From contig NZ_SCOU01000002.1 in assembly GCF_005502435.1 (NCBI RefSeq), positions 248,001-312,000 of the forward strand: 64,000 nt of DNA, given 5' to 3'. This document shows, piece after piece, positions 17,317-24,863 of this stretch. The stretch is from Methylobacillus flagellatus. Its GTDB lineage: Bacteria > Pseudomonadota > Gammaproteobacteria > Burkholderiales > Methylophilaceae. The notes below the pieces were generated by a model. It made no database searches. It saw nothing but the letters and a program-made list of their open reading frames with translations, and was not told the origin of the DNA. How positions within the stretch are numbered: position 1 is the stretch's first letter; the number at the start of each line of letters is the position of its first letter. A program made the translations under genes and the position numbers.

Positions 17317-17469
17317 ATGGACTACCCTCGCGTATGGCATATCAAGCATGGTTTGGTAAAGCATGTAAAAGAGTGGCCATATTCGACTTTTCACGCACTA
17401 GTTGAACAAGGTGTTTATCCGGAAAACTGGGCTGGTGGTATTGAGGGTATGTTGGCTTATGAAGATTGA
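17317..17469 (+). pseudogene. Remnant of a REP-associated tyrosine transposase (RAYT)
   Basis: A 50-residue C-terminal fragment reads IKHGLVKHVKEWPYSTFHAL followed by VEQGVYPENWAG, which closely fits the conserved C-terminal end of RAYT/TnpA-REP proteins (usually NPVKHGLV...WPYSSFHR). The catalytic HUH motif and all of the N-terminus are missing. It lies between two inverted REP elements, which is how RAYT genes are normally arranged, so this is a decayed REP-mobilising unit. Confidence 0.75.
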
Positions 17470-17491
17470 TGAAGTGTTGAATTGTTCATAC

Positions 17492-17514
17492 GGCGTACCG
17501 CAAGCGGGTACGCC
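17492..17514. repeat. REP element, copy 2 (inverted)
   Basis: GGCGTACC (17492-17499) and GGTACGCC (17507-17514) around GCAAGCG, the reverse orientation of copy 1. The two copies bracket the transposase remnant as a BIME-like pair. Confidence 0.85.
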
Positions 17515-17613
17515 TTACACTACTGCAGCGAACCCGGCATGGCGTCGTGGTTTGCAATCGTGGCGTCCCCTGCGCCGGGTCGCTGAGCTTGGATAGCTAG
17601 TCATAAGGAAATC

Positions 17614-18102
17614 ATGCGCAATTTAATTACGTACACATTTTGCATCTTACTCTTTCACACCTCAATTTCTTTTGCGGAAGAAACCTCCAGAAAAGTAGCA
17701 TATCTTGTGGTTTGCGATGATGAGACTGTTATAAAAACTCTTTCAGAGAAAATTGATGAGCGCATGAAGCAAGCAAAGTTTGAGGTCACCGAAAATCTAC
17801 CTCAGTTAAAACTGATCGTTTACGCACAACATGATATTAACGACAGAGTGAATGCCAATGGGTGGTCATTTGCGATTGCTCACGTAACTAATTACCCCAC
17901 CTATTTCGTCGCAGCTAAACTCCTAAAGTCAGAATCAGCAGAGGCAAAGGCAGTAGGGCCAGTAATATCCAATATGCTTCAGTATGATGGTTTCCTTACG
18001 TACATTAACGTTGCCCACGTAGATAAATTCGATGAAAAAACTATCGCGATACTTCTCGATAATATTGTGGGTGAGTTTGCCAAACGAGTAAATATCCAAT
18101 AA
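17614..18102 (+). CDS. Secreted protein of unknown function
   Basis: 162 residues. The first 21 residues (MRNLITYTFCILLFHTSISFA) form a clear Sec signal peptide, so the mature protein is periplasmic or exported. The rest is a small mixed alpha/beta protein with VAYLVVCDDETVIKTLSEKIDERM and LPQLKLIVYAQHDIND. An AAGGAAA ribosome site precedes the ATG. No family was recognised. It sits alone between REP copies 2 and 3 in the accessory insert, and its AT-rich composition suggests acquisition. Confidence 0.7.
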   Translation: MRNLITYTFCILLFHTSISFAEETSRKVAYLVVCDDETVIKTLSEKIDERMKQAKFEVTENLPQLKLIVYAQHDINDRVNANGWSFAIAHVTNYPTYFVAAKLLKSESAEAKAVGPVISNMLQYDGFLTYINVAHVDKFDEKTIAILLDNIVGEFAKRVNIQ

Positions 18103-18129
18103 CAATAATGGGTAGCTATCTCTAGCACC

Positions 18130-18160
18130 GTATGGCGTACCCGCTTGCGGTACGCCATAC
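18130..18160. repeat. REP element, copy 3
   Basis: An extended perfect stem with outer arms GTATGGCGTACC (from 18130) and GGTACGCCATAC (to 18160) around CGCTTGC. It is 27 bases past the end of the secreted-protein gene and may also act as its terminator or mRNA-stabilising stem. Confidence 0.85.
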
Positions 18161-18199
18161 GATGCTACAATTTTTGGCATGTTTAATGGAGGTATCGCA

Positions 18200-18424
18200 A
18201 TGGCAAATCAACTTGAATTGCTCGAAGCCGAAGCCCTGAAACTAAGCGCTGCTGAACGAGCAGCTTTTGCCCAGTTGTTGCTCGCCAGTCATGATGAAGA
18301 TGCCGAGATTGAAGAAGCATGGGCCGCCGAAACCCAGCGCAGGATTGCTGACATTGAAAGTGGCGCGGTACAGCTTATTCCGATTGCTGAGGCTCTAGCC
18401 CAGGTGCGTGCAGCACTGAAGTGA
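18200..18424 (+). CDS. Addiction-module component, antitoxin
   Basis: 74 residues from the ATG at 18200, which has a good GGAGG ribosome site; an in-frame ATG at 18179 lies before it. The pattern LEAEALKLSAAERAAFAQLLLAS followed by an acidic helix and an EAWAAETQRRIADIESGAVQLIP segment is that of the small putative addiction-module component family (TIGR02574 type). Its usual partner is a RelE/ParE toxin. Here the toxin gene at 18421 is broken, so the antitoxin is orphaned. Confidence 0.8.
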   Translation: MANQLELLEAEALKLSAAERAAFAQLLLASHDEDAEIEEAWAAETQRRIADIESGAVQLIPIAEALAQVRAALK

Positions 18425-18534
18425 AGCTCGTTGTTACACCACCGGCGCTCGCCGAACTGCACGATGCAGCAGCATTCTATGCATTGAAAGCGAATGTCGA
18501 GCTTCGTTTCCTATTCCTTCCCGTATTGACATGA
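18421..18534 (+). pseudogene. Truncated ParE/RelE-type toxin
   Basis: A GTG start overlaps the antitoxin stop by three bases, and 37 residues follow: KLVVTPPALAELHDAAAFYA is a typical ParE N-terminus. After about residue 25 the similarity stops and the frame ends at TGA 18532-18534. The catalytic C-terminal part is missing. The tail now carries the -35 box of the next module, so the break looks like the junction where the HigBA-like pair inserted or recombined. Confidence 0.75.
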
Positions 18535-18554
18535 AGTAGCCAATTGGCTACAGT
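18526..18554 (+). promoter_or_regulatory. Sigma-70 promoter and palindromic operator of the HigBA-like operon
   Basis: TTGACA (18526-18531), 17-base spacer, TACAGT (18549-18554), a near-consensus promoter. A perfect 16-base palindrome GTAGCCAATTGGCTAC (18536-18551) covers the spacer and the start of the -10, an ideal position for repression by the antitoxin. The expected transcription start is at or within a base or two of the toxin ATG at 18561, implying a leaderless or near-leaderless mRNA. Confidence 0.8.
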
Positions 18555-18560
18555 CGACTT

Positions 18561-18857
18561 ATGCTTCAAATCCGCAAAACCGATGTTTACGCGGCTTGGA
18601 TTGATGGTCTTAGTGACGTCCGGGGCCGAGCTCGTATCCTGGTCAGGATCGAACGGCTTGCAGCCGGAAATCCCGGCGATGTGAAGCCTGTTGGCGGGGG
18701 CGTCTCCGAGTTACGCATCGACTTTGGCCCCGGCTATCGGGTGTATTTCAGCAGGTATGGTCAGGAGCTTGTGATTCTCTTGGCTGGTGGCGATAAATCA
18801 ACACAATCTACAGATATCAAAACGGCGTTGCGGTTGGCGCGAAACTTGAAGGAATGA
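18561..18857 (+). CDS. HigB/RelE-like toxin (phage-derived Gp49-like)
   Basis: 98 residues. The family pattern is plain: TDVYAAWIDGLSDVRGRARILVRIERLAAGNPGDVKPVGGGVSELRIDFGPGYRVYF, then ILLAGGDKSTQSTDIKTALRLA. Members (TIGR02683 type) are ribosome-dependent mRNA endonucleases of the RelE superfamily, encoded before their antitoxin. No key residue appears lost. There is no visible ribosome site because the promoter ends about seven bases before the ATG. The stop overlaps the antitoxin start. Confidence 0.9.
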   Translation: MLQIRKTDVYAAWIDGLSDVRGRARILVRIERLAAGNPGDVKPVGGGVSELRIDFGPGYRVYFSRYGQELVILLAGGDKSTQSTDIKTALRLARNLKE

Positions 18858-19159
18858 ACATGGCTAAAACAGCAACTACCCGTTACGACGTCGCAGAGCA
18901 TCTTCGTACGCCCGAAGAAATGGCGGCGTATCTTGAGGGTTGCATCGAAGAAGCCGATGGTGATGCAACGTTCATTGCCAAAGCGTTAGGTGATATCGCT
19001 CGCGCCAAAGGCATGACGCAAGTTGCACGCGATGCAGGGTTGTCTCGCGAAAGTCTGTACAAAGCACTTTCTGGTGATCGCGCTCCCAGCTTCGATACCA
19101 TCCTGAAAGTCATGGCAGCCCTTGGGCTAAAGTTACACGCAGAAGCCGTCCAAAATTGA
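18854..19159 (+). CDS. HigA-like antitoxin (HTH)
   Basis: 101 residues, starting at the ATG that overlaps the toxin stop (ATGA at 18854-18857); a second ATG six bases on is also possible. It has TTRYDVAEHLRTPEEMAAYLEGCIEEADGD followed by an Xre-like helix-turn-helix (MTQVARDAGLSRESLYKALSG, PSFDTILKVMAALGLKL), the layout of TIGR02684-type antitoxins. It should bind the toxin and the palindrome at 18536-18551. Confidence 0.92.
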   Translation: MNMAKTATTRYDVAEHLRTPEEMAAYLEGCIEEADGDATFIAKALGDIARAKGMTQVARDAGLSRESLYKALSGDRAPSFDTILKVMAALGLKLHAEAVQN

Positions 19160-19201
19160 CCGGGGCCCAACACCATGGCCCAGCAAGCGTAGGGTGCAAT
19201 A

Positions 19202-19269
19202 ACCAACGGACATTGCGCCGCACTAGGCTTCTTTTGTCGATTCGCTGATCCGGCGCAATACGCGTTGGT
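19202..19269. repeat. Imperfect 19-bp inverted repeat between HigA and the response regulator
   Basis: The left arm (19202-19220) and right arm (19251-19269) match in ACCAACG and ATTGCGCCG and differ only in the three bases between them. The 30-base interval could form a loop. The element lies between convergent genes and resembles other extragenic repeats in this window (e.g. near 37970). The rest of 19160-19399 shows nothing further. Confidence 0.6.
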
Positions 19270-19399
19270 CGGCATATTGGAGTCGCCTTAGCCCTCACAC
19301 TGACGTTCACCAATCCAAGATAGGCGAGGCAGCGCTGACCGCTAGTGAGTGGCTGCTGTTGCGTGGTACGTGCCATGCCGACACGCAGACCAAACGGTG

Positions 19400-20041
19400 C
19401 TAGTCGATGAGGTTGTTACGGATGGCGTAGTGGGTGAGTTCTGCGTTGTGGCGCAGTTGCATCTTTTCCAGCAGGCGTGCGCGGTACATGCTGACGGTTT
19501 TGACCGAGAGGCAGAGTTTTTCTGCGATGTCGCCGACGGTGAGGCCGGAGGCGATCAGTCGCAGGGTCTCGAATTCACGGTCTGACAGGGTTTCGTGACG
19601 AGGTTTGTCTTCCGGTTCGCCGATCTGGTTGGCCAGCGCTTGCGCCACTTCCGGGCTAACGTATTTCTTGCCACAGGCCACCACGCGCACGGCGTTGAGC
19701 AGTTCGCTATCGGCACTTTGTTTGCTGAGGTAGCCAGAGGCGCCGGCCTTGAGGCTGCGAATGGCGTACTGGTCTTCACGGTGCATGGACAGCATCAGCA
19801 CCGCTGTCTTGGGCTGGTCGCGTTTGATCAGCTTGAGCACTTCCAGCCCATTGCGATCAGGCAGGGAGATATCGAGCAGCACCACATCGCTGGTTAGCTG
19901 GCTCAGGCTTTGTAGCGCTTTGCTGCCGCAATCGGCTTCGCCGATCACGCAGACATCATCTGACTCATTGAGTATCTGTTTCAGACCGGTGCGCAAAATG
20001 GCATGGTCGTCCACGATGAATACCCGGATTTTCTCTGTCAT
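19400..20041 (-). CDS. NarL/UvrY-type response regulator
   Basis: 213 residues. The receiver domain has D11/D12, the phospho-acceptor D57 (VVLLDISLPD) and the conserved Lys in LSKQSAD; a LuxR-type helix-turn-helix (LSDREFETLRLIASGLTVGDIAEKLCLSVKTVSMYRARLLEKM) lies at about residues 148-200. It would be phosphorylated by the kinase encoded 203 bases upstream on the same strand. The nearest well-known relatives are UvrY/GacA and NarL. Its position next to flhDC suggests a role in motility control, which is inference. Confidence 0.93.
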   Translation of the reverse strand: MTEKIRVFIVDDHAILRTGLKQILNESDDVCVIGEADCGSKALQSLSQLTSDVVLLDISLPDRNGLEVLKLIKRDQPKTAVLMLSMHREDQYAIRSLKAGASGYLSKQSADSELLNAVRVVACGKKYVSPEVAQALANQIGEPEDKPRHETLSDREFETLRLIASGLTVGDIAEKLCLSVKTVSMYRARLLEKMQLRHNAELTHYAIRNNLID

Positions 20042-20244
20042 GCTCTGTTGCGCTCCCCACGCGTCAGTGCTGGTTGGCGATCCCGGTCGCGCAGTGACAA
20101 AACGTCCTGTGGCCGGTGCCTTGGTCTTTTTACCGTATTGCTTGTTTCAGCTTGCTTTCGTTCCGGTCGCCATCTTGAGCAGCGATCCGTCTTGCCATGC
20201 CCATGTGGCCTATGCTGTCACGTCACTCCTTCGCATGCAAGTGT

Positions 20245-21717
20245 TTAGCTTTCATCATTTGCGGACAAGGGCAGAGTGACGCGCACGCGTGTGCCTTTTT
20301 GCACCCCAGGCCCGATCGCACAACTGCCGTTCACGGCGGCAGCGCGTTCCATCATGCCGCGCAGACCAAAGCTGTTCTGCTTGAGTTGGTCTTCTGGCGA
20401 AATGCCGATACCGTCGTCGTTGATGATGAGCACCACCTCGTCGCCGCGCAGCTGCAGCAGGATATCCACTTGGCTGGCCTGCGCATATTTGGCGATGTTG
20501 GACAGCGCTTCCTGGCAGATGCGGAACAAGGTGATGGCCTGTTCCGGGCTGACCTTGATGTGTTCCTGATTGCAGCTGAAATCGCAGGTGGTCTCCATCT
20601 GCTGCTCAAAGCTGCGCGCCTGCCACTCGATGGCGGCCACGATGCCCAGCTCCAGAATGTCCGGGCGCAGGTCGCTGGCGATACGGTGTACCGATTCGAA
20701 GGTCTGGTCTATCACCATGGACAGCCGTTCCAGTTGCTGCAGCACGGGCGCCTGTTCGCCGCTTAGTTTGTTCTTGAGCGACATCAGCCCGATCTTGATG
20801 GCGCTCAGGTTACCGCCCAGGTCGTCATGGATCTCGCGGGCGATATGGATGCGCTCTTCCTCGCGCGCTTTGACTAGGTGGGCCGACAGTTCGGCCAGGC
20901 GCGCATGGGATTGTTCGATCTCCAGCTTTTCGCGTTTGCTTTCGGTGATGTTGTTCATGATGCCCGCGAACTGCACTTCTTCGGCATTGCCACGGCGGAA
21001 GCTGGCACGCAGGTTGATCACCTTGATGTCCTGCCAGGCCTCGATCCAGATGCGGCCTTCCCAGTTCCAGCTCAGCTGCTCGCTGGCGGCATGGCGCATG
21101 CTGGTGATGAAATCCATCTGGTCGTCCACCAGGATCAGGCTCACGAAGCGCTCCGGCACCAGGTACAACTCGTCCGGGGATAAGCCCAGCAGCGCCTTGC
21201 AGCCCTGGCTCAGGTAGTCGAACTGGATGCGGTTGTCATTGCCCACACGGCACTGGAACACCAGCCCCGGGATATTGGCCACGATCGCCTGAAAGCGCTC
21301 CTCGCTGTCGTGCATGGCATGCACGGTGGCCTGGTCGTGGCCTAGCGCCAGCAGGGCCTGATGGTTGCCCTGCTTGGCGTAGTACAAGCGCAGCTCGGTG
21401 CTGTCGCGGTCGAACGGGCGCTTGATGCGCTCGATCAGTACGCAGGCCTGATGCTGGTCGGCATGCGCCTGTATCACGGTGCGCAGGGTGTTGTCGTCCA
21501 CGCGGCTGAACACATCCTGCGGACTCATCTCGCATAGCAGCGGCAGGCTGAGGCGCAAACGCTTTAGCGCACTGGCACTGGCCTGCACGAAGCGCAGGCT
21601 ATGCGCGTCGATGATGTAGATCTCCTTGCCGCTGACGTTGAACAGCGTACTCAGCCAGAACTCCAGCTCGTCCGGTGGTGCCATTGGGCTTGCCATGGTT
21701 TGCATGTGTTCTACCAT
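20245..21717 (-). CDS. PAS-domain sensor histidine kinase (NarX-like family)
   Basis: 490 residues without membrane helices, so cytoplasmic. Two PAS-like regions (about 15-130 and 140-262) are followed by a HisKA_3 dimerisation domain with the phospho-acceptor H297 in HIAREIHDDLGGNLSAIK and an HATPase domain with RICQEALSNIAKYAQAS (N box) and DDGIGI and FGLRGMMERA (G boxes). This is the kinase family that pairs with NarL-type regulators, matching the neighbouring gene. The sensed signal is not evident. The 391 bases to flhD hold a perfect inverted repeat. Confidence 0.93.
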   Translation of the reverse strand: MVEHMQTMASPMAPPDELEFWLSTLFNVSGKEIYIIDAHSLRFVQASASALKRLRLSLPLLCEMSPQDVFSRVDDNTLRTVIQAHADQHQACVLIERIKRPFDRDSTELRLYYAKQGNHQALLALGHDQATVHAMHDSEERFQAIVANIPGLVFQCRVGNDNRIQFDYLSQGCKALLGLSPDELYLVPERFVSLILVDDQMDFITSMRHAASEQLSWNWEGRIWIEAWQDIKVINLRASFRRGNAEEVQFAGIMNNITESKREKLEIEQSHARLAELSAHLVKAREEERIHIAREIHDDLGGNLSAIKIGLMSLKNKLSGEQAPVLQQLERLSMVIDQTFESVHRIASDLRPDILELGIVAAIEWQARSFEQQMETTCDFSCNQEHIKVSPEQAITLFRICQEALSNIAKYAQASQVDILLQLRGDEVVLIINDDGIGISPEDQLKQNSFGLRGMMERAAAVNGSCAIGPGVQKGTRVRVTLPLSANDES

Positions 21718-21956
21718 CCCATACTTGCGTCATAACTGGATCGCGTCAGCTTAACGAGGGCGCTGATGGTCATGTCGATTATTTTGAAATCTATTTTGAT
21801 AATCGGCCTAAAGAAACAAAAGCACTGGCCGATATAGCGTGAGGGCTACCTCAGGCGCATGCGTCACAATATAGCAAATGCCAGGCTGATTGAGCGAGTC
21901 GCACTATGCTCAACTTTGCGGTACCTCAATCTCTTGCCGTGCCAACCATGTGCGCG

Positions 21957-21979
21957 CTTGTAGGACAAACACCTACAAG
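21957..21979. promoter_or_regulatory. Perfect inverted repeat upstream of flhD, possible operator
   Basis: CTTGTAGG (21957-21964) and CCTACAAG (21972-21979) with a 7-base spacer, about 130 bases before the flhD start and 240 before the kinase start. It resembles the TGTAAG-N6-CTTACA site of GacA/UvrY regulators, which suggests binding by the adjacent NarL/UvrY-type regulator; that link is inference. No other gene or clear promoter was seen in 21718-22108. Confidence 0.5.
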
Positions 21980-22108
21980 GTCGTCCGCTATTCTTCCGTC
22001 ACAAAATACCGGTGTCGTCCGATATTGCTTTCTTGGTCATAAGCGCACAGTACGTCTCATGCAACAGCGCCAAATTTGATCGATAACAGACGAACAGGGA
22101 GCAATAAC

Positions 22109-22426
22109 ATGCGTGAAGACGAAATCCTCAATGAGATCCGTGATGCCAACCTCAGTTATTTGATGCTGGCCCAGCAACTGGTACGCGCAGACCGCCCGGC
22201 CGCCATCTTCCGCCTGGGCATCAGTGCCGAGATCGCTACCCTGATCGAGCAGTTGAGCACCGCACAGCTGCTCAAGCTGGCCAGTTCCAACATGATGCTG
22301 GCGCGCTTCCGTTTCGAAGACGGCCTCATCCTGGGCATGTTGACCGACCACAAGAAAGACCGCGCACTGAGCAACTCGCAGGCCGCGATCCTGATGGCTA
22401 ATCAGCGCGTAGAAGAATTCGCCTGA
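22109..22426 (+). CDS. flhD: Flagellar master regulator subunit FlhD
   Basis: 105 residues from the ATG at 22109, which has an AGGGAG ribosome site; an earlier in-frame start is possible but adds an unrelated leader. The sequence EILNEIRDANLSYLMLAQQLVRADRPAAIFRLGIS is typical of FlhD. FlhD and FlhC form the FlhD4C2 activator of class II flagellar promoters. It is followed by flhC after 72 bases. Confidence 0.96.
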   Translation: MREDEILNEIRDANLSYLMLAQQLVRADRPAAIFRLGISAEIATLIEQLSTAQLLKLASSNMMLARFRFEDGLILGMLTDHKKDRALSNSQAAILMANQRVEEFA

Positions 22427-22498
22427 GTGCTCACAGCAGCTAGCACGCAGCTAGCACGTGACACTAGCATTCAAGTCGTATCTATCCGGGGGGATATC

Positions 22499-23077
22499 AT
22501 GAAGACCAAGACCATCGTCGGTGAATCAGAGCAGATCACACTCGCCATCCAGCTGATCAAACTGGGCGCACGCCTGCAGTTGCTGGAATCGCAAACCACT
22601 TTATCGCGCGAGAAGCTGATCAAACTGTACAAGGAGTTGAAGGGCGTGTCGCCACCCAAGGGCATGCTGCCGTTCTCTACCGACTGGTTCCTGACCTGGC
22701 AGCCGAACATCCACGCGTCTATCTTCCTTAATATCTACAATTTCATGCTCAAGCATGCCGGTATCAGCGGCATCCAGGCGGTCATGAAGGCCTATGAGCT
22801 GTATCAGCAACAGGTCGCACTGGACGAAGGCCATGAGCCGGTGTTGTCGTTCACGCGTGCCTGGACCCTGGTGCGCTTTGTTGACAGCCACATGTTGAAA
22901 CTCACTCCTTGCCGTTGTTGCAGCGGCCAGTTCGTGGTGGACAGCTACGACCTGAACAGCGATTTTGTCTGCGGCATTTGCCATATCCCGTCGCGCGCCG
23001 GCAAGACCAAACTGGCACGCGAGCAGCACAACGCCGACATGAGCGGCGTTGAGACTGCCGGGCACATCGCTGCCTGA
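22499..23077 (+). CDS. flhC: Flagellar master regulator subunit FlhC
   Basis: 192 residues from the ATG at 22499, preceded by a strong GGGGGG ribosome site. Four Cys of the zinc site are intact (PCRCC near residue 138 and CGIC near residue 160). The N-terminal block QITLAIQLIKLGARLQLLESQTTLSREKLIKLYKELKG is characteristic. FlhC gives the DNA-binding specificity of the FlhDC complex. Confidence 0.97.
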   Translation: MKTKTIVGESEQITLAIQLIKLGARLQLLESQTTLSREKLIKLYKELKGVSPPKGMLPFSTDWFLTWQPNIHASIFLNIYNFMLKHAGISGIQAVMKAYELYQQQVALDEGHEPVLSFTRAWTLVRFVDSHMLKLTPCRCCSGQFVVDSYDLNSDFVCGICHIPSRAGKTKLAREQHNADMSGVETAGHIAA

Positions 23078-23084
23078 GCCTGTC

Positions 23085-23837
23085 ATGCAGCGTGAGCGGC
23101 GCAGTGTGCGCCCTGCCGTCAGTGCCCTGTTGATCAGCCTGGCCGCGCTGGCCGCGATGCTGCTGCTGTTCGGCGTGCCCGACCAGCATCCCGTGCTGTT
23201 TCTTGCCGCCCAGGGCGCTATCGCCCTGACACTGGCCTGCCTGCTGGGGCTGGCCTGGTGGTGGCGTGGCATGCTGCTGCTGTTTCCGCTGGTGGTCTAC
23301 ACGGTGCAGCAGCTGGCGCTGCCGTCGGCTTTTTATCTCGTGCTATTCCTGTTGTTCCTTACCCTCTATTGGTCCACCTACCGCACCCAGGTGCCGTTCT
23401 ATCCTTCGCGTTTGCCGGTGTGGCGTCAGGTCACGCAGTTATTGCCTGCCGAGGGCGAGGTGCACATGATCGACATCGGCAGTGGTCTGGGTGATCTTGC
23501 CATGCATGTGGCGGCGCAGCGTCCATGTGCGCGGGTGACCGGTATCGAGATCGCGCCTTTGCCCTGGCTGCTGAGCTGGCTGCGCGCCCGCTGGCGCCGT
23601 TCAGCCGCGGCGTTCACGCGTGGCGATTATCAGGTGCTGGATTTTGCCCGCTATGACCTGGTGTTCGCTTACCTGTCGCCTGCGGTCATGCCGGCCTTGT
23701 GGCAAAAAGCCAGCCGCGAGATGCGTGCCGGCAGCCAGCTGGTGAGTTACGAGTTCGACATCCCGGGTGCGCCCGCACCCAGCTGTGCCGTGCGCCCGCT
23801 GCCGGATAAACCGGCACTGTATATCTGGCGGTTCTGA
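23085..23837 (+). CDS. Membrane-anchored class I SAM-dependent methyltransferase
   Basis: 250 residues from the ATG at 23085, eight bases after flhC; an in-frame ATG at 23049 would overlap flhC. The first half has three or four membrane helices (about residues 15-100). The second half is a class I methyltransferase: motif I is VHMIDIGSGLGDLAMHVA, with an acidic residue in VTGIEIAP. The substrate is not evident. The close spacing to flhC suggests co-transcription with flhDC, so a role linked to the cell envelope or motility is possible but unproven. Confidence 0.75.
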   Translation: MQRERRSVRPAVSALLISLAALAAMLLLFGVPDQHPVLFLAAQGAIALTLACLLGLAWWWRGMLLLFPLVVYTVQQLALPSAFYLVLFLLFLTLYWSTYRTQVPFYPSRLPVWRQVTQLLPAEGEVHMIDIGSGLGDLAMHVAAQRPCARVTGIEIAPLPWLLSWLRARWRRSAAAFTRGDYQVLDFARYDLVFAYLSPAVMPALWQKASREMRAGSQLVSYEFDIPGAPAPSCAVRPLPDKPALYIWRF

Positions 23838-23866
23838 TCCATCGCCTGATAACGGCCGCCGCCGGT

Positions 23867-23893
23867 TCAAGTTTTCCCCGTTTAAGCCGTAAG
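23867..23893 (+). promoter_or_regulatory. Sigma-28 (FliA) promoter of motA
   Basis: -35 TCAAGTTT (23867-23874), 11-base spacer, -10 GCCGTAAG (23886-23893). The -35 is close to consensus; the -10 keeps GCCG but departs from ATAA. It gives a leader of about 100 bases to motA. Confidence 0.7.
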
Positions 23894-23900
23894 CAAGTTA

Positions 23901-23941
23901 CTGAGGGGTAAATCCCTGTTTCATTCAGGGATAGTCCTCAG
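23901..23941 (+). promoter_or_regulatory. Stem-loop in the motA leader
   Basis: An inner stem ATCCCTG/CAGGGAT (23912-23918 with 23926-23932) and outer CTGAGG/CCTCAG (23901-23906 with 23936-23941) form a long imperfect hairpin immediately after the predicted transcription start. It may stabilise the transcript or control motAB expression. With no T-run, it is not a typical terminator. Confidence 0.6.
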
Positions 23942-23997
23942 CCACGCCTTGTTAGGCTGTGAGCAATCAAGAAGTGACTGGGTAACGGGGGCGTCAA

Positions 23998-24861
23998 TTG
24001 TTTGTATTTCTAGGCTATTTGGTGGTCATGGGTTCGGTGTTCGGCGGCTTTGCGCTCGCCGGGGGCCATCTGGCGGCATTGTTCCAACCCTTGGAACTGT
24101 TGATGATAGGCGGCGGCGCACTGGGTGCGTTCCTGGTCGGTAACGACACCAAGTCCATCAAGGCCACCATGAAAGCGCTGCCCCAGATACTCAAGGGGTC
24201 CAAATTCAGCAAGGCACTCTATCTGGACCTGCTGGCGCTGATCTTCGAAGTGCTGGCCAAGGTGCGCAAGGACGGCCTGATGTCCATCGAAGCCGATGTA
24301 GAAGCGCCGGAACAGAGCCCGTTGTTCCAGAAATACCCACGCTTGCTGGCCGACCATCACCTGGTCGATTTCCTGTGTGATTACCTGCGTCTGATGGTCA
24401 CCGGCAATATGGATGCGTTCCAGATCGAGAACCTCATGGACAACGAGATCGACACGCACCATCACGAAAGTCTGGTGCCCTCGCATTGCATCGCCCGTGT
24501 CGGCGACGGCCTGCCGGCCTTCGGCATCGTGGCGGCGGTGATGGGCGTGGTGCACACCATGGAATCGGTGGGCGCCCCACCGGCCGAACTGGGCATGATG
24601 ATCGCGCATGCGCTGGTGGGTACCTTCCTGGGGATTTTGCTGGCTTATGGTTTTGTGGGCCCGCTGGCGACGCTGCTGGAACAGAAGACCGAAGAATCCA
24701 GCAAGATGCTGCAGTGCATCAAGGTCAGCCTGATCGCCAGCCTGAACGGCTATGCGCCGGCCATCGCGGTCGAATTCGGCCGCAAGGTATTGTATTCCAC
24801 CGAGCGCCCCGGCTTCCTTGAGTTGGAAGACTACGTCAAGCAAGCCAAGAACAAGAGCTGA
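23998..24861 (+). CDS. motA: Flagellar motor stator protein MotA
   Basis: 287 residues, the usual length, if started at TTG 23998; this start keeps the full first membrane helix (FVFLGYLVVMGSVFGGFALA). Four membrane helices and the cytoplasmic loop with conserved charged residues are present, plus GLPAFGIVAAVMGVVHTM and LLAYGFVGPLA. MotA and MotB form the proton-driven stator. It is the first gene of a long motility/chemotaxis operon under the sigma-28 promoter. The rare TTG start may lower its translation. Confidence 0.95.
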   Translation: MFVFLGYLVVMGSVFGGFALAGGHLAALFQPLELLMIGGGALGAFLVGNDTKSIKATMKALPQILKGSKFSKALYLDLLALIFEVLAKVRKDGLMSIEADVEAPEQSPLFQKYPRLLADHHLVDFLCDYLRLMVTGNMDAFQIENLMDNEIDTHHHESLVPSHCIARVGDGLPAFGIVAAVMGVVHTMESVGAPPAELGMMIAHALVGTFLGILLAYGFVGPLATLLEQKTEESSKMLQCIKVSLIASLNGYAPAIAVEFGRKVLYSTERPGFLELEDYVKQAKNKS

Positions 24862-24863
24862 TC

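Noticed and set aside
17230-17613. CRISPR-like array from the repeated palindromes
   Set aside because: The copies are inverted, unevenly spaced and contain a transposase remnant between them, so they are REP elements.
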